Part shown: piece after piece, positions 33,051 through 41,425 of the stretch
Layout of the letters: each line of letters opens with the position of its first letter
Numbering within the stretch: the first letter of the stretch is position 1
Assembly: GCF_000718305.1 (NCBI RefSeq)
Contig: NZ_JOFQ01000031.1
Span: 1 to 60,660 of the forward strand
DNA from: Streptomyces niger
Lineage (GTDB): Bacteria > Actinomycetota > Actinomycetes > Streptomycetales > Streptomycetaceae
DNA length: 60,660 bases
Direction of reading: 5' to 3'
The notes under the pieces: model-generated
The model's database searches: none
Told to the model about the DNA's origin: nothing
What the model saw: the letters and a program-made list of their open reading frames with translations, nothing else
Position numbers and translations under genes: made by a program

Positions 33051-34076
33051 TCAGCGCCCGCCCCCGGAGCCGGGCTGCGGCGGCGCGGGCGGGCCCGGCG
33101 GCGGGGTGTACCCGGGCGGCGGCATGGGCGGCGCGGAACCGGGGCCGGCCGGACCCATGGGTGCGCCCGGGCCGCCCTGACCGCCGGGTGCGCCCGGCGG
33201 CGGGTAGGCGTACGCGGCCCCGGCCGGCCCGCCCGGCGGAGCAGGGGGCGCGGGTGGTGCCGGCGGCCCGGCCTGCGGCGCGGATGCCGCCTGGATCGGC
33301 AGCTCCTGCCCGAAGGTCGAGGCGATCGGCACCTCGATGCCCTGGATCGCCGCCTCCACGCCTTCCCGGGCCGCGGAGTGCACCGCCTCACGCATCGCCC
33401 GCGGCCGCTCCGTACGCAGCATCTGATTGACGTTGCCCGTACGGCCGAGCATGCCGCCGAGCAGGTCCTTGAGGAAGTGCCCGATGATCACGGCACCGGA
33501 GCGGCTGCGCCACATCGTCCAGCCCACGTACAGGCTCGTGCCGTATCCGAAGACCGTCACGTACGCGACGTACCGGCCGCTGCTGACGACCAGCCGGTTG
33601 TTCACGACCTCCGGCAGGATGTCGCTGCGGATGCGGGCCGGGACCGCCGCGACGGGTATCTGCCGGCGGGCCAGGGCGCCGTAGATCGCCGCGTACGCGG
33701 AGGGCGACGCCTGGTGCTTGTCCTCCAGCAGCGTCTTCCACTCCGAGACCGGCTCGGTGATCCGCGCGGCGAGCAGGACCAGCCAGAAGGCGATCGTGCC
33801 GAGGATCCAGCCGGTCACCAGGCTGTCCGGCGCCTCGAACGGCCCCGAGTCGGAGAACAGCGCGGGCAGCAGGCCGAAGACGAACCAGACGAAGAACGAG
33901 ACGAGGAACGCCTGCAGCCAGAGCTGGAAGACGGTCTTGAACGTCACCGACTCGTCGAAGCTCAGCTCGACGTCGCCGTACTGCATGGTCTGGTTGCGGT
34001 ACGCCGCGTTCGGCCCCGCCGCGCCCGAGGCGGCCCAACCCGTCGGTCCGCCGACTCCCCCGCCACCCGTGTCCAT
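33051..34076 (-). CDS. Membrane protein with proline-rich C-terminus
   Basis: 341 residues. Two adjacent hydrophobic helices (FQLWLQAFLVSFFVWFVFGL, GWILGTIAFWLVLLAARI) follow a short Gly-rich start. A soluble domain follows (RRQIPVAAVPARIRSDILPE, YVTVFGYGTSLYVGWTMWRS). The last 75 residues are PAPPAPPGG/PGGQGGPGAP-type low complexity. It is first in a four-gene operon (21-bp gap to the ATPase). It may be the membrane platform or recruiter for the ATPase. No family is recognised. Confidence 0.75.
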   Translation of the reverse strand: MDTGGGGVGGPTGWAASGAAGPNAAYRNQTMQYGDVELSFDESVTFKTVFQLWLQAFLVSFFVWFVFGLLPALFSDSGPFEAPDSLVTGWILGTIAFWLVLLAARITEPVSEWKTLLEDKHQASPSAYAAIYGALARRQIPVAAVPARIRSDILPEVVNNRLVVSSGRYVAYVTVFGYGTSLYVGWTMWRSRSGAVIIGHFLKDLLGGMLGRTGNVNQMLRTERPRAMREAVHSAAREGVEAAIQGIEVPIASTFGQELPIQAASAPQAGPPAPPAPPAPPGGPAGAAYAYPPPGAPGGQGGPGAPMGPAGPGSAPPMPPPGYTPPPGPPAPPQPGSGGGR

Positions 34077-34251
34077 CGCGTCGATCGCCCCCCGTCACGC
34101 GTCACTTGACACATGATCATCCCGGAGTACGCAGTTTCCGGTCAAGCGGATTTCGAGGGCCCCCGGCTCCTGCCGGGGCCCCGTCCTGTGCTGGTGCCGA
34201 GCCGGGGACCGTTCCCGGCAGGACTTTCGCGCAGTTGGACTGTCATTCCGC

Positions 34252-34905
34252 TTACGGGTGGTACTTCTCCTCGACCGTCTCGGCGGCGCCGGACTTGGTG
34301 CTCATGGTGACGCGGACGGTGACGGCCTTCGTCTTGGCGGCCTTCTCCAGCTGCTCCACGGTGCACTCCGCGGTGCCGTAACCGTCGTCGCCCAGGGACA
34401 CGCCGTCGTCGGGGTCGTCGGAGCAGATCGAGGCCGCGCCGAGGACCTTGGTGGCGTTGGCCACGAAGAACGCCTGGTCCATGCTGCCGTCGTCAGGCTT
34501 GACGATCAGCTTGCCGGGCGCCATGTACTCCAGCTTGCCTTCGACGATCTTGTGGTTACCCGCGTTGGCCACGCCGCTCCCGTTGGGGGCCGACTTGCTG
34601 TCGGTACCGGCGGCGCTGCCGGAGCTGTCCGCGCTGCCGCCGGACTTGCCGGCGTTCTGCCCCTGCGCACCGGAGCCGTTCGCGGAGGAACCGTTCGAGG
34701 AGGAACCGTTCGAGGAGGAACCGCCTGAGGAGGAGCCGTTCGACGGCTGGGCCGACGAGCTCGACGAGCCGGCGGCGCCCGCCTCGGTGCCCTGCCCGCA
34801 GGCCGTGACTCCCAGACCCAGCGCCGCGGCGACGGCGACGGCGGCAGCGATGCGGCGGCCGCGGAAACGGCGGTTGGCGGTGGCGGTGACGGTGGCGGTG
34901 TTCAT
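34252..34905 (-). CDS. Lipoprotein with Ser/Gly/Asn-rich linker
   Basis: 217 residues from ATG 34905 after GGGAG. Lipoprotein signal peptide IAAAVAVAAALGLGVTACGQG (lipobox VTAC). Residues 35-100 are a SSSNGSSSNGSS linker encoded by 15-bp repeats. The C-terminal 100-residue domain (KIVEGKLEYMAPGKLIVKPD, FFVANATKVLGAASIC, TAECTVEQLEKAAKTKAVTV) has two Cys likely to pair. It should sit on the outer membrane face. Function is unknown; it is apparently monocistronic. Confidence 0.8.
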   Translation of the reverse strand: MNTATVTATANRRFRGRRIAAAVAVAAALGLGVTACGQGTEAGAAGSSSSSAQPSNGSSSGGSSSNGSSSNGSSANGSGAQGQNAGKSGGSADSSGSAAGTDSKSAPNGSGVANAGNHKIVEGKLEYMAPGKLIVKPDDGSMDQAFFVANATKVLGAASICSDDPDDGVSLGDDGYGTAECTVEQLEKAAKTKAVTVRVTMSTKSGAAETVEEKYHP

Positions 34906-35048
34906 CGTGTCTCCCGTTGCTCTGATCTGTCGTCTCGCTCCCGGACGACAATCAGCTTCGAAGATCACGCTGGCGTTCCGCTAACAGGCGACTAATGCCA
35001 CGTCAACGGGGGTGCCGGTACCAGAGCAAGGTGACCGGAATCCGACAT

Positions 35049-35828
35049 TCAACCCCCGACCGAGATGTCCAGCGCGGCTGCGGTGGCCCGGACGAAACCC
35101 TCCGGGTTGTCCAGCATGATGTTGTGCCCGCAGTCCGGTACGGGGACGATCCGCACCCCGGAGGCGGTCAGCGCCGCCGCGCCGGGCAGCTCGCCATCGG
35201 CCGCCGGCAGCAGGTACGTACGGGGGATCTTCAGCCCCGCCAGCACCTCCCGCACGGTGGGCTCGGTGCCGCGTACGAGGTGGACGGCGCTCCGGTGCAG
35301 CGCCTCCCGTCCGGCCAGGCGCATGGTCGACCACCAGTGCGCCCCGGCCCGCTCCCGTACCTCCGCCCAGCCGCCCGCCAGGAACTCCGCCTCCGAGTAG
35401 GCCGCGATGCCGCTGCTGCCGCCCGCCCCGGGCGTCGGCGTCAGCGGATCGAGGTTGGCGTCGACCAACACCAGCCGGGACACCAGATGGGGGTGGCGAT
35501 CGGCCAGCACCACCGCCACGGACCCGCCCATGCTGTGCGCGACGAACTCCGCGCCGGTCACGCCCGCTTCCGTGAGCGCCGCGGCGAGCGCGTCCGCGTG
35601 CGACTCCAGTCGGTAGTCGAAGTCGGTCGGCCGGTCGCTGATCCCGTGCCCGAGCAGGTCGATCAGCAGCGACCGACGCCCGGCGAGCCGCGGATCCACG
35701 GCCACCTCGGTGAAGTACGCGGGCGACGTCGCGCCCAGCCCGTGCACGTATACCCGGGCCGGCTCCCGCCCCGGCAACTCCACCCAGCGCATCCGCGCCT
35801 CGCCCGCCGTCACGACAACACTGCGCAT
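35049..35828 (-). CDS. Alpha/beta-fold hydrolase
   Basis: 259 residues. YVHGLGATSP is the oxyanion-hole HG motif, DLLGHGISDRP the following turn and EFVAHSMGGSVAVVLA the nucleophile Ser elbow. The acid is probably in the YLLPAADGELPG segment, and the catalytic His is in VPDCGHNIMLDNPE. The triad is complete, so it is likely an active esterase, lipase or haloperoxidase-like enzyme. The substrate is unknown. Confidence 0.85.
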   Translation of the reverse strand: MRSVVVTAGEARMRWVELPGREPARVYVHGLGATSPAYFTEVAVDPRLAGRRSLLIDLLGHGISDRPTDFDYRLESHADALAAALTEAGVTGAEFVAHSMGGSVAVVLADRHPHLVSRLVLVDANLDPLTPTPGAGGSSGIAAYSEAEFLAGGWAEVRERAGAHWWSTMRLAGREALHRSAVHLVRGTEPTVREVLAGLKIPRTYLLPAADGELPGAAALTASGVRIVPVPDCGHNIMLDNPEGFVRATAAALDISVGG

Positions 35829-35849
35829 GCTCTGCTCCCCCGCTCGACC

Positions 35850-35945
35850 TCAGAAAGCGCCGAGCGTAACCCAGTCGACCTTGCCCGGGTCCCGCATGCC
35901 GGCGACACGGTCGCCGAGCCGGCGAAGGAGGGCGCGCTGCACAAA
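35850..35945 (-). pseudogene. C-terminal relic of an ATP-binding (HATPase) regulator
   Basis: The minus strand reads ALLRRLGDRVAGMRDPGKVDWVTLGAF then stop, matching the end of the intact gene at 37362 (ALADKWGVDERNPGKVVWVTLGA). At the DNA level 35855-35895 and 37373-37413 agree at 39 of 41 bases. No N-terminal half is found, so this is a truncated duplicate. Confidence 0.7.
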
Positions 35946-36047
35946 TGGGCGGCGCCCCTGCGGCGGTTTGGCCCCCGAGCGTGGTGCTCGCTTTGATGCT
36001 TCCGAACGTGGATCGGTTGTGCGAGTGAGTGGCGAGGGGCGGCGGGC

Positions 36048-37337
36048 ATGAGGAGCGGGCACCGGCTGGAACATCTGCTCGGACATCGGCTGGGGCGGCA
36101 GTTCGGGTGGCTGTGGGGAGCGTACGGGGCCAGTGCGCTCGGCACGTGGCTCGCCTTCGGCGCGTTCCCGCTGATCGCCATCCAGGTGCTGCACGCCGGG
36201 CCGGCCGAGGTCGCCGCGCTCTCCTCCGTGGGGGCCGCGGTGGGCGCGGCCATAGCGGTGCCGCTCGGCCCGTGGGTGGAGTTCCGTCGCAAGCGGCCGG
36301 TGCTGATCACGATGGATCTGATGCGGTGCGTGGCACTGCTGACGGTCCCCGTCGCGTACGCGCTCGGCGTGCTCACCTTCCTCCAGCTCCTGCTGGTCTC
36401 GGTCGTCACCGCGGCGGCCGACATCACCTTCCGCGCCGCCTCCGGCGCGTACCTGAAGACGCTGCTACCGGCCGAGGACCTGCTCGTCGCCAACGCCCGA
36501 TTCGAGTCCACGGCCTGGACGACCACGATCATCGGACCGCCACTGGGCGGCGCGGCGATCGCGCTCCTCGGCCCGGTGGCGACGGTGGTGGCCGACGCGG
36601 TCAGCTACCTGCTCTCGGCCCTGGGCATCCGCGCCATCGGTGGACACGAGTCGCAGCCCGAGCGACATGACCGCCATGAGGCCACGCGCATGCGGGCCCG
36701 GACGCTGCTCGACGGCTGGCGCCACATCCTCGCCGACGCGACGTTGCGTCCGCTCTTTTTCAACACCGCCCTGTTCCAGGGTTTGGTGATGGCCACGCAA
36801 CCGCTGCTGGCAGTCCTGATGCTCGGCCCACTCGGCTTCACGCCGTGGCAGTACGGCCTCGCCTTCGCCGCGCCCTCGATCGGCGGGCTGCTCGGATCGC
36901 GGCTGGCCCGACCGCTCGTCACCCGGTTCGGACGACACCAGATCCTGATCGTGACCGGAGCCCTGCGCGCGATCTGGCCCATCGGCCTGGCTTTCCTGGG
37001 GCCGGGCACCGGCGGGCTGCTGCTGGTGATCGGCGTCGAGCTCGGGCTCATCTTCTGCTGCGGGGTCTTCAATCCCGTCTACGCCACCTACCGTCTGGAA
37101 CGCACTGCAACCGACCGGGGCGCCCGCACATTGTCCGCCTGGACAGTGACGACCAAGGCCTCGACCGCGCTGCTGACGGCCCTCTGGGGCGTGCTGGGAA
37201 GCCTGCTCGGCCCACGTACGGCCATCGGCCTGGCCGGCGTGCTGCTACTGGCGACCCCGCTCCTGCTCCCCCGTCGCGCGGCAGCGCATCGCTCCGAGCC
37301 GGAGCCGGAGCCGGAACCGGAACCGAGCCGCACCTGA
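36048..37337 (+). CDS. MFS transporter
   Basis: 429 residues with about 12 hydrophobic segments and the MFS_3-type layout. Between TM2 and TM3 it has PLGPWVEFRRKRPVLITMDLMRC, and near TM8-9 RLARPLVTRFGRHQILI. It is probably a proton-driven exporter of unknown small molecules. The C-terminal tail is EPEPEPEPEP, encoded by GAGCCG repeats. ATG 36048 follows GAGGGGCGG. It is bracketed by the regulator relic on the left and its intact copy on the right. Confidence 0.85.
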   Translation: MRSGHRLEHLLGHRLGRQFGWLWGAYGASALGTWLAFGAFPLIAIQVLHAGPAEVAALSSVGAAVGAAIAVPLGPWVEFRRKRPVLITMDLMRCVALLTVPVAYALGVLTFLQLLLVSVVTAAADITFRAASGAYLKTLLPAEDLLVANARFESTAWTTTIIGPPLGGAAIALLGPVATVVADAVSYLLSALGIRAIGGHESQPERHDRHEATRMRARTLLDGWRHILADATLRPLFFNTALFQGLVMATQPLLAVLMLGPLGFTPWQYGLAFAAPSIGGLLGSRLARPLVTRFGRHQILIVTGALRAIWPIGLAFLGPGTGGLLLVIGVELGLIFCCGVFNPVYATYRLERTATDRGARTLSAWTVTTKASTALLTALWGVLGSLLGPRTAIGLAGVLLLATPLLLPRRAAAHRSEPEPEPEPEPSRT

Positions 37338-37361
37338 CCGGCCCGGGGGGCTGGCCCCCGA

Positions 37362-37784
37362 TCAGCATCGGGAAGCGCCGAGCGTAACCCAGACGACCTT
37401 GCCCGGGTTCCGCTCGTCGACGCCCCACTTGTCGGCCAGCGCCGCGACGAGCAGCAGCCCCCGGCCGTCCTCCGCGTCCGCGCCGTGGGGCGACGACCGG
37501 GTACGTGGCCATCCCGGGCCGGAGTCGTGCACCTCGATCCGCACGGTGCCGCTGTCGTCCCCGTACTGGTACAGCCGGAGCCGGAAGGCCCGCCCCGGAG
37601 GTACGCCGTGCCGCACCGCGTTGGTGGCCAACTCGCTCACGCACAGCACCGCGTCGTCCGTACGGGGCCCGAGCCCCCAGTCCGCGAAGGCGCGCGCGGC
37701 AAACGCCCGCGCCTCCGGCACGGACCTGCGCGCCCGCGCGTAACACCGCTCCCGCAACCATTCGTCTCCGATCACGGTAGGCAT
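37362..37784 (-). CDS. ATP-binding protein (anti-sigma/HATPase_c_2 type)
   Basis: 140 residues. It is a stand-alone GHKL ATP-binding domain: LCVSELATNAVRHGVPPG (N box), IEVHDSGPGWPRTRS (G1 box), GRGLLLVAALADKWGV (G2 box) and a final NPGKVVWVTLGA strand. These short RsbW/AbaA-orfA-like proteins either inhibit sigma factors or partner WhiJ-type regulators. It is divergent from the XRE/DUF5753 and DUF397 genes, a typical streptomycete WhiJ-like cluster. Confidence 0.88.
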   Translation of the reverse strand: MPTVIGDEWLRERCYARARRSVPEARAFAARAFADWGLGPRTDDAVLCVSELATNAVRHGVPPGRAFRLRLYQYGDDSGTVRIEVHDSGPGWPRTRSSPHGADAEDGRGLLLVAALADKWGVDERNPGKVVWVTLGASRC

Positions 37785-37886
37785 CGTGCGGGGCGCGACC
37801 GGGCCGCGGCACTCGCCGCACCCGTACAGATTCGCCGTACGGGTGCGGCACGCGTGAACCGCGGCCGCGGGTGGGAGTGGGACACC

Positions 37887-38699
37887 ATGCAGCCCCGGAA
37901 AAATGCGTCGCCACGACGCCTCGTAGGCGCCCAACTGGCCCTCTTCCGACGCCTGGCGGGCCTCACCCAACGAGAGCTGGGCGACCGCCTGAACGTCGGC
38001 GAGGAGACGATCGCCTCGATCGAGCAGGGCAGACGTCCCCTGAAGGGCGACTTGGCCGAGCGCCTGGATTTGGAACTGGGGACGAGAGGCGTACTGGCGG
38101 TGTCGGTGGAGTACATGCCGGAATCCGAGAAATACCCGGTGTGGGGCGCGGAGTTCGTCGACAACGAGCGCGATTGCTTCACGCATTACTCGTACGACGT
38201 CCTGGTCGTCCCCAGCCTGCTCCAGACCGAGAACTATGCTCGCGCGGTCTTCCGCACCCGGCTGCCGATGTACTCCGAACAGGAAATCGCAGAGCTGGTC
38301 GCGGCAAGAATCGAGCGGCAGGCGATCCTTCGTCGCGAAGTCCCGCTCACCGCGCACTTCATCGTCTCCCAGGCAGCCTTGATGGACCGGCTCGGCGGCG
38401 ACGAGGTGTACGCCGAACAGCTGCGGCAGCTACGCGTTTGCGCCGGCCTGCCTGGCGTATCGCTCCAGATCATGCCCTTCGGCCAGACTACGCACGCCGG
38501 GCTCAGCGGCCCCTTCGTGTTGCTGGAAACCCAGGACCACCAGCTTCTCGCTTATACCGACACCCATCGTGGCAGCCAGTTCATCTCCGCCCCGGACGAC
38601 GTGAGCAGGCTGGCAATGAAGTATGCGATGCTGCGAACGCAAGCCCTCAACACCGAGGAAACCAAAGGCTTGTTGGACCAGCTGCTAGGAGAGCGATGA
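37887..38699 (+). CDS. XRE-family regulator with DUF5753 (WhiJ-like)
   Basis: 270 residues from ATG 37887. Helix-turn-helix at residues 12-60 (LALFRRLAGLTQRELGDRLN, then SIEQGRRPL), followed by the DUF5753 domain (YDVLVVPSLLQTENYARAVF, ERQAILRRE, LRVCAGLPGVSLQIMPFG, DDVSRLAMKYAMLRTQAL). WhiJ-type proteins repress developmental or secondary-metabolic genes until a partner acts. Its stop overlaps the DUF397 start (ATGA). Confidence 0.92.
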   Translation: MQPRKNASPRRLVGAQLALFRRLAGLTQRELGDRLNVGEETIASIEQGRRPLKGDLAERLDLELGTRGVLAVSVEYMPESEKYPVWGAEFVDNERDCFTHYSYDVLVVPSLLQTENYARAVFRTRLPMYSEQEIAELVAARIERQAILRREVPLTAHFIVSQAALMDRLGGDEVYAEQLRQLRVCAGLPGVSLQIMPFGQTTHAGLSGPFVLLETQDHQLLAYTDTHRGSQFISAPDDVSRLAMKYAMLRTQALNTEETKGLLDQLLGER

Positions 38700-38902
38700 G
38701 TGCCGCGCTGAAGTGGTTCAAGTCCAGCTACAGCGGCGAAGAAGGCGGCAGCACCTGCGTGGAGATCGCCGTCCAACCCACTACCGTCCACATCCGGGAC
38801 TCGAAGAATCCCCACGGCCCGACCCTCACCGTCGACCCCGGCTCTTGGGCCGCATTCGCGGCCTTCGTAGGGTCGGGGGATGAACAGCGCAGCATTCAGT
38901 GA
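38696..38902 (+). CDS. DUF397 small protein
   Basis: 68 residues: ALKWFKSSYSGEEGGSTCVEIA, VHIRDSKNPHGPTLTV and WAAFAAFV, the complete DUF397 signature. DUF397 proteins are encoded beside WhiJ-like regulators and probably act as their partners or antagonists. ATGA overlap with the regulator indicates coupling. Confidence 0.93.
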   Translation: MSAALKWFKSSYSGEEGGSTCVEIAVQPTTVHIRDSKNPHGPTLTVDPGSWAAFAAFVGSGDEQRSIQ

Positions 38903-39608
38903 GGCTTTTGTCCGGACGGTCCAGCCTTATGCCGCTTGGGGCGTGGAGCAGCTCGAAACGTTCAACGCATTCCTGCCCGACGGGGACTGGAGCGCTGATC
39001 TCGATCAGTGTTACTACCGCCAGGGCAGCCGGGAGCTGCGAATATCCGTGCTCGGGACGTGGGATTCCAGAGACGGGTCGTGGCTGTGGGGGTGGGCGAA
39101 TCCGGGGTTCGGGAACAAGCCCGTCGCCGGGGCGGCACACGCCGTCCGCCGCTTCGGGCACGAGCAGCAGATTCCCGAGTTCACGAATGAGCTCGTCCCG
39201 CTGAGCGGCGCGCCGGACCCGCGAATGGCGGCGGAGACGCTCGCGTTCGGCGCGATGAGCGTGCTCGGCGCGCCGGGGTACATCGGGGCGCAGGCCAGCC
39301 CCGAGGCCCGGGTCTACTTCGTACCGAACGACCCGAACGTTCCGCAGGCGGCGCCCGACCCGGTCAAGCTGCCCCGCATGCTGATGACGGGCGCGGGCAT
39401 CTTCGGGGGCGCGGAGAGCCAGGTGGTCGCCGGGTACTTCGACCGCCACGGTGTACCCCTGGAGCGGACGGCGGACGGGTTCTCCGCCACCCTGCCCGAC
39501 GGCACGCCGGTCAGCATCCGGTTCGACGGCCAGGGGCGCGTCACGTCGATCGACGCCCACTTCGCCACCGCGGCAGCGACCCCTCCGGGCTCCCCCGCGG
39601 GTCTTTGA
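38880..39608 (+). CDS. DUF6882-type protein
   Basis: 242 residues. The LGTWDSRDGSWLWGWANPGF block is the part I associate with DUF6882 proteins; the rest includes YIGAQASPEARVYFVPNDPN and a C-terminal TPVSIRFDGQGRVTSIDAHF. There is no membrane segment and function is unknown. ATG 38880 lies inside the end of the DUF397 gene (23-bp overlap), so it may be translated from the same transcript. Confidence 0.7.
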   Translation: MNSAAFSEAFVRTVQPYAAWGVEQLETFNAFLPDGDWSADLDQCYYRQGSRELRISVLGTWDSRDGSWLWGWANPGFGNKPVAGAAHAVRRFGHEQQIPEFTNELVPLSGAPDPRMAAETLAFGAMSVLGAPGYIGAQASPEARVYFVPNDPNVPQAAPDPVKLPRMLMTGAGIFGGAESQVVAGYFDRHGVPLERTADGFSATLPDGTPVSIRFDGQGRVTSIDAHFATAAATPPGSPAGL

Positions 39609-39622
39609 AGCGACCGTCCCGG

Positions 39623-40252
39623 CTACCTCGCCGTACAGCGCCGGCCCGTCTCCGCGGGAGCTTCCTGCGGAGGTGACGCATAAGCGATGGGGCCGCCGGA
39701 CTCCGATTCCAGCCGGCGGCCCAACAGCAGACGCGCCACCTCGGTACCGGGCGCCCCGGGGGTCAGCACCTGCACGGGGGTCACCAGATCGAGTACGTGA
39801 CCGGCGAGGTGCGCGGAGAAGCGATAGCGGGGCCCACGTCCGGCATCCACACGCAGATCGGTGAGCAGGGCGACGACATACGGGCCGACCGTGACCGCAA
39901 GTGCCCCTGCCCGGGCCACTCGTTCGGGGTCGCAGCGCCACCAGCCGCGGAGAGCCGCCAACTTCGACTGCGGTGTGAGGTCGGTCCGGTATCCGACCCA
40001 GTCCCGTTCGTCCCGTTCGCCGTCGTCGGCCGGCTTCGCGGCACCCACCCGTAGCACCGGCAGTTCAGGCAGTCCGAGGTGCGGCAGGCCGGCGTCATCC
40101 CGACGGGCCAGCGCCATGACGTCCCCTGCGGGGACGACCGTGCGATTGCCGCGCGTCCTGACATCCGGCAACAGCCCGGCGGCGATCAGTTTCTTGAACG
40201 TATTCGGCGACACATTGATCTTTTCCGACGCCTGCCCAGTCGTCATAATCAT
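39623..40252 (-). CDS. Helix-turn-helix DNA-binding protein (excisionase-like wHTH)
   Basis: 209 residues from ATG 40252 (GGAGTG upstream; ATG 40270 is an alternative). Residues 4-45 form a MerR/excisionase-type helix (TGQASEKINVSPNTFKKLIA, GLLPDVRTRGNRTVVPAGDV). The remainder (LTPQSKLAALRGWWRCDPER, VGPYVVALLTDLRVDAGRGP) is a family-specific C-terminal domain. It is divergent from the RelE-like gene and may control it. Confidence 0.75.
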   Translation of the reverse strand: MIMTTGQASEKINVSPNTFKKLIAAGLLPDVRTRGNRTVVPAGDVMALARRDDAGLPHLGLPELPVLRVGAAKPADDGERDERDWVGYRTDLTPQSKLAALRGWWRCDPERVARAGALAVTVGPYVVALLTDLRVDAGRGPRYRFSAHLAGHVLDLVTPVQVLTPGAPGTEVARLLLGRRLESESGGPIAYASPPQEAPAETGRRCTAR

Positions 40253-40361
40253 CAACGCACTCCGGCCCATCCCGCGTCCGAGTGTCAACCACGGAAGAGG
40301 CAACTTACCGTTTCGTCAAGGCATTTGCACCGAAGGCGGCGCCTCCAGTAGCGTCCCGGGC

Positions 40362-40916
40362 ATGCCGGACCCACAGCGTCATCCCGTACGCTTCACGGCG
40401 GCAGCCGAAGCCGATATGGACGCACTCCAGCGCAAGGACCCGCAGATCGTGCGGGCGGTACTGAGCAAGATCAGTCTTCTGGAGCGCGACCCCTATGCCG
40501 GGCGCCCGCTCGTAGGCGACCTCATCGGCTGGCGCAAGCTCGTGGTCGGGAATCGGCAATGGCGCATCGTCTGGCGCGTGGTCACGGAAGCCGATGGCAC
40601 CACCGTCGTGGAGGTGTCCGAGATCTGGGCGGTCGGCGCCCGGGAAGACGCCGCTGTCTACGCCGAGGTGCGGCGGCGTATCGATCGGCTTCCGGAGTCC
40701 CCGGTGGCCCGCGGGCTCACCGAGCTCCTGGCTCGCTTCGGCGACAGCTCACCGGATGCCACCGAGGAAGCGCCCAGCGCCCCCGAACCTGTGCCCGACT
40801 GGCTCACGGAGCGGCTGATCACCAAGGCGGGGCTGCCTCCCGCCGACGTCGGCGCGATGACTCTGGACGAGGCCATCGCGGCCTGGGAAACCTGGATGAG
40901 CCGCCCTCAAAGGTGA
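40362..40916 (+). CDS. RelE/ParE-type toxin-like protein with C-terminal extension
   Basis: 184 residues. Residues 1-110 have the RelE layout: RHPVRFTAAAEADMDALQRK, KDPQIVRAVLSKISLLERDP, GWRKLVVGNRQWRIVWRVV and VEVSEIWAVGARED. The Arg-rich YAGRPLVGDL...RQWRIVWRV strand pair is that of ribosome-dependent mRNA interferases. The extra 75 residues, with PDWLTERLITKAGLPPADV and MTLDEAIAAWETWM, are unusual for RelE. The antitoxin-like gene is not upstream but convergent, 25 bases away. Confidence 0.78.
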   Translation: MPDPQRHPVRFTAAAEADMDALQRKDPQIVRAVLSKISLLERDPYAGRPLVGDLIGWRKLVVGNRQWRIVWRVVTEADGTTVVEVSEIWAVGAREDAAVYAEVRRRIDRLPESPVARGLTELLARFGDSSPDATEEAPSAPEPVPDWLTERLITKAGLPPADVGAMTLDEAIAAWETWMSRPQR

Positions 40917-40941
40917 GCGCTCCAGTGCCGGGGGCGAGCCG

Positions 40942-41259
40942 TCAGGCTTCTTCCGGATCGCCCGCCCCGTCGAGATCAGCACGGCGCATGCCGTACCTAC
41001 CCAGCATCTCGTCCAGGGAGGTCCGGCGGCCGTCGTCCGTGGCGGCCCGGGACATGACCAGCAGAGCGTCCCGGAGATCCTCCTCCAGCTGCTCCAATTC
41101 GCGCAGCCGCGTCACGCCGATCACCGCCGCCACCGGCTTGCGATGCCGCTCGACCACGACATCCTCCCCGGCCTCGGCCGCCTTCACCAGTCCGGCGACC
41201 CCCTTACCCGTGGCTTCGGTGACGGACAGCACCTGCGGGGATTCATCCAGGATCGACAT
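40942..41259 (-). CDS. Phd/YefM-type antitoxin-like protein
   Basis: 105 residues. LSVTEATGKGVAGLVKAAEA, then EDVVVERHRKPVAAVIGVTRLREL, is the Phd/YefM N-terminal DNA-binding fold; the C-terminal helices (EDLRDALLVMSRAATDDGRR, SLDEMLGRYGM) would mask a RelE-type toxin. A TATAGT box ends 7 bases before ATG 41259, suggesting a leaderless transcript. It is tail-to-tail with the RelE-like gene. Confidence 0.8.
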   Translation of the reverse strand: MSILDESPQVLSVTEATGKGVAGLVKAAEAGEDVVVERHRKPVAAVIGVTRLRELEQLEEDLRDALLVMSRAATDDGRRTSLDEMLGRYGMRRADLDGAGDPEEA

Positions 41260-41272
41260 GGCAAAAACTATA
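41260..41272 (-). promoter_or_regulatory. Putative -10 box of the antitoxin-like gene (leaderless)
   Basis: The minus strand reads TATAGTTTTTGCC directly before ATG 41259. A TATAGT hexamer at that distance would start transcription at or next to the A of ATG. AATCTG is repeated just upstream and could be an autoregulatory site. Confidence 0.45.
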
Positions 41273-41354
41273 CAGATTCCGCGAGATTCTGCACAGATTT
41301 CCCGACGGTGGGCGGGGGGTACCACTGCTTCCCCTGGCCGGAGAGGAACACAAA

Positions 41355-41395
41355 GGCCCTTGCCGCCGTACGTGACACGTACGACGGCAAGGGCC
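41355..41395 (-). terminator. Terminator of the rex-hem operon
   Basis: GGCCCTTGCCGCCGTACGTG and CACGTACGACGGCAAGGGCC pair with one internal mismatch around a single base, directly after the hemB stop codon. Confidence 0.85.
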
Positions 41396-41425
41396 CGGAA
41401 AACCGGAAGGCCGGTGGTGTGGCCG

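Noticed and set aside
36048..37337. MFS gene as part of a composite transposon
   Set aside because: The flanking direct repeats are regulator-gene ends, with no transposase and no terminal inverted repeats.
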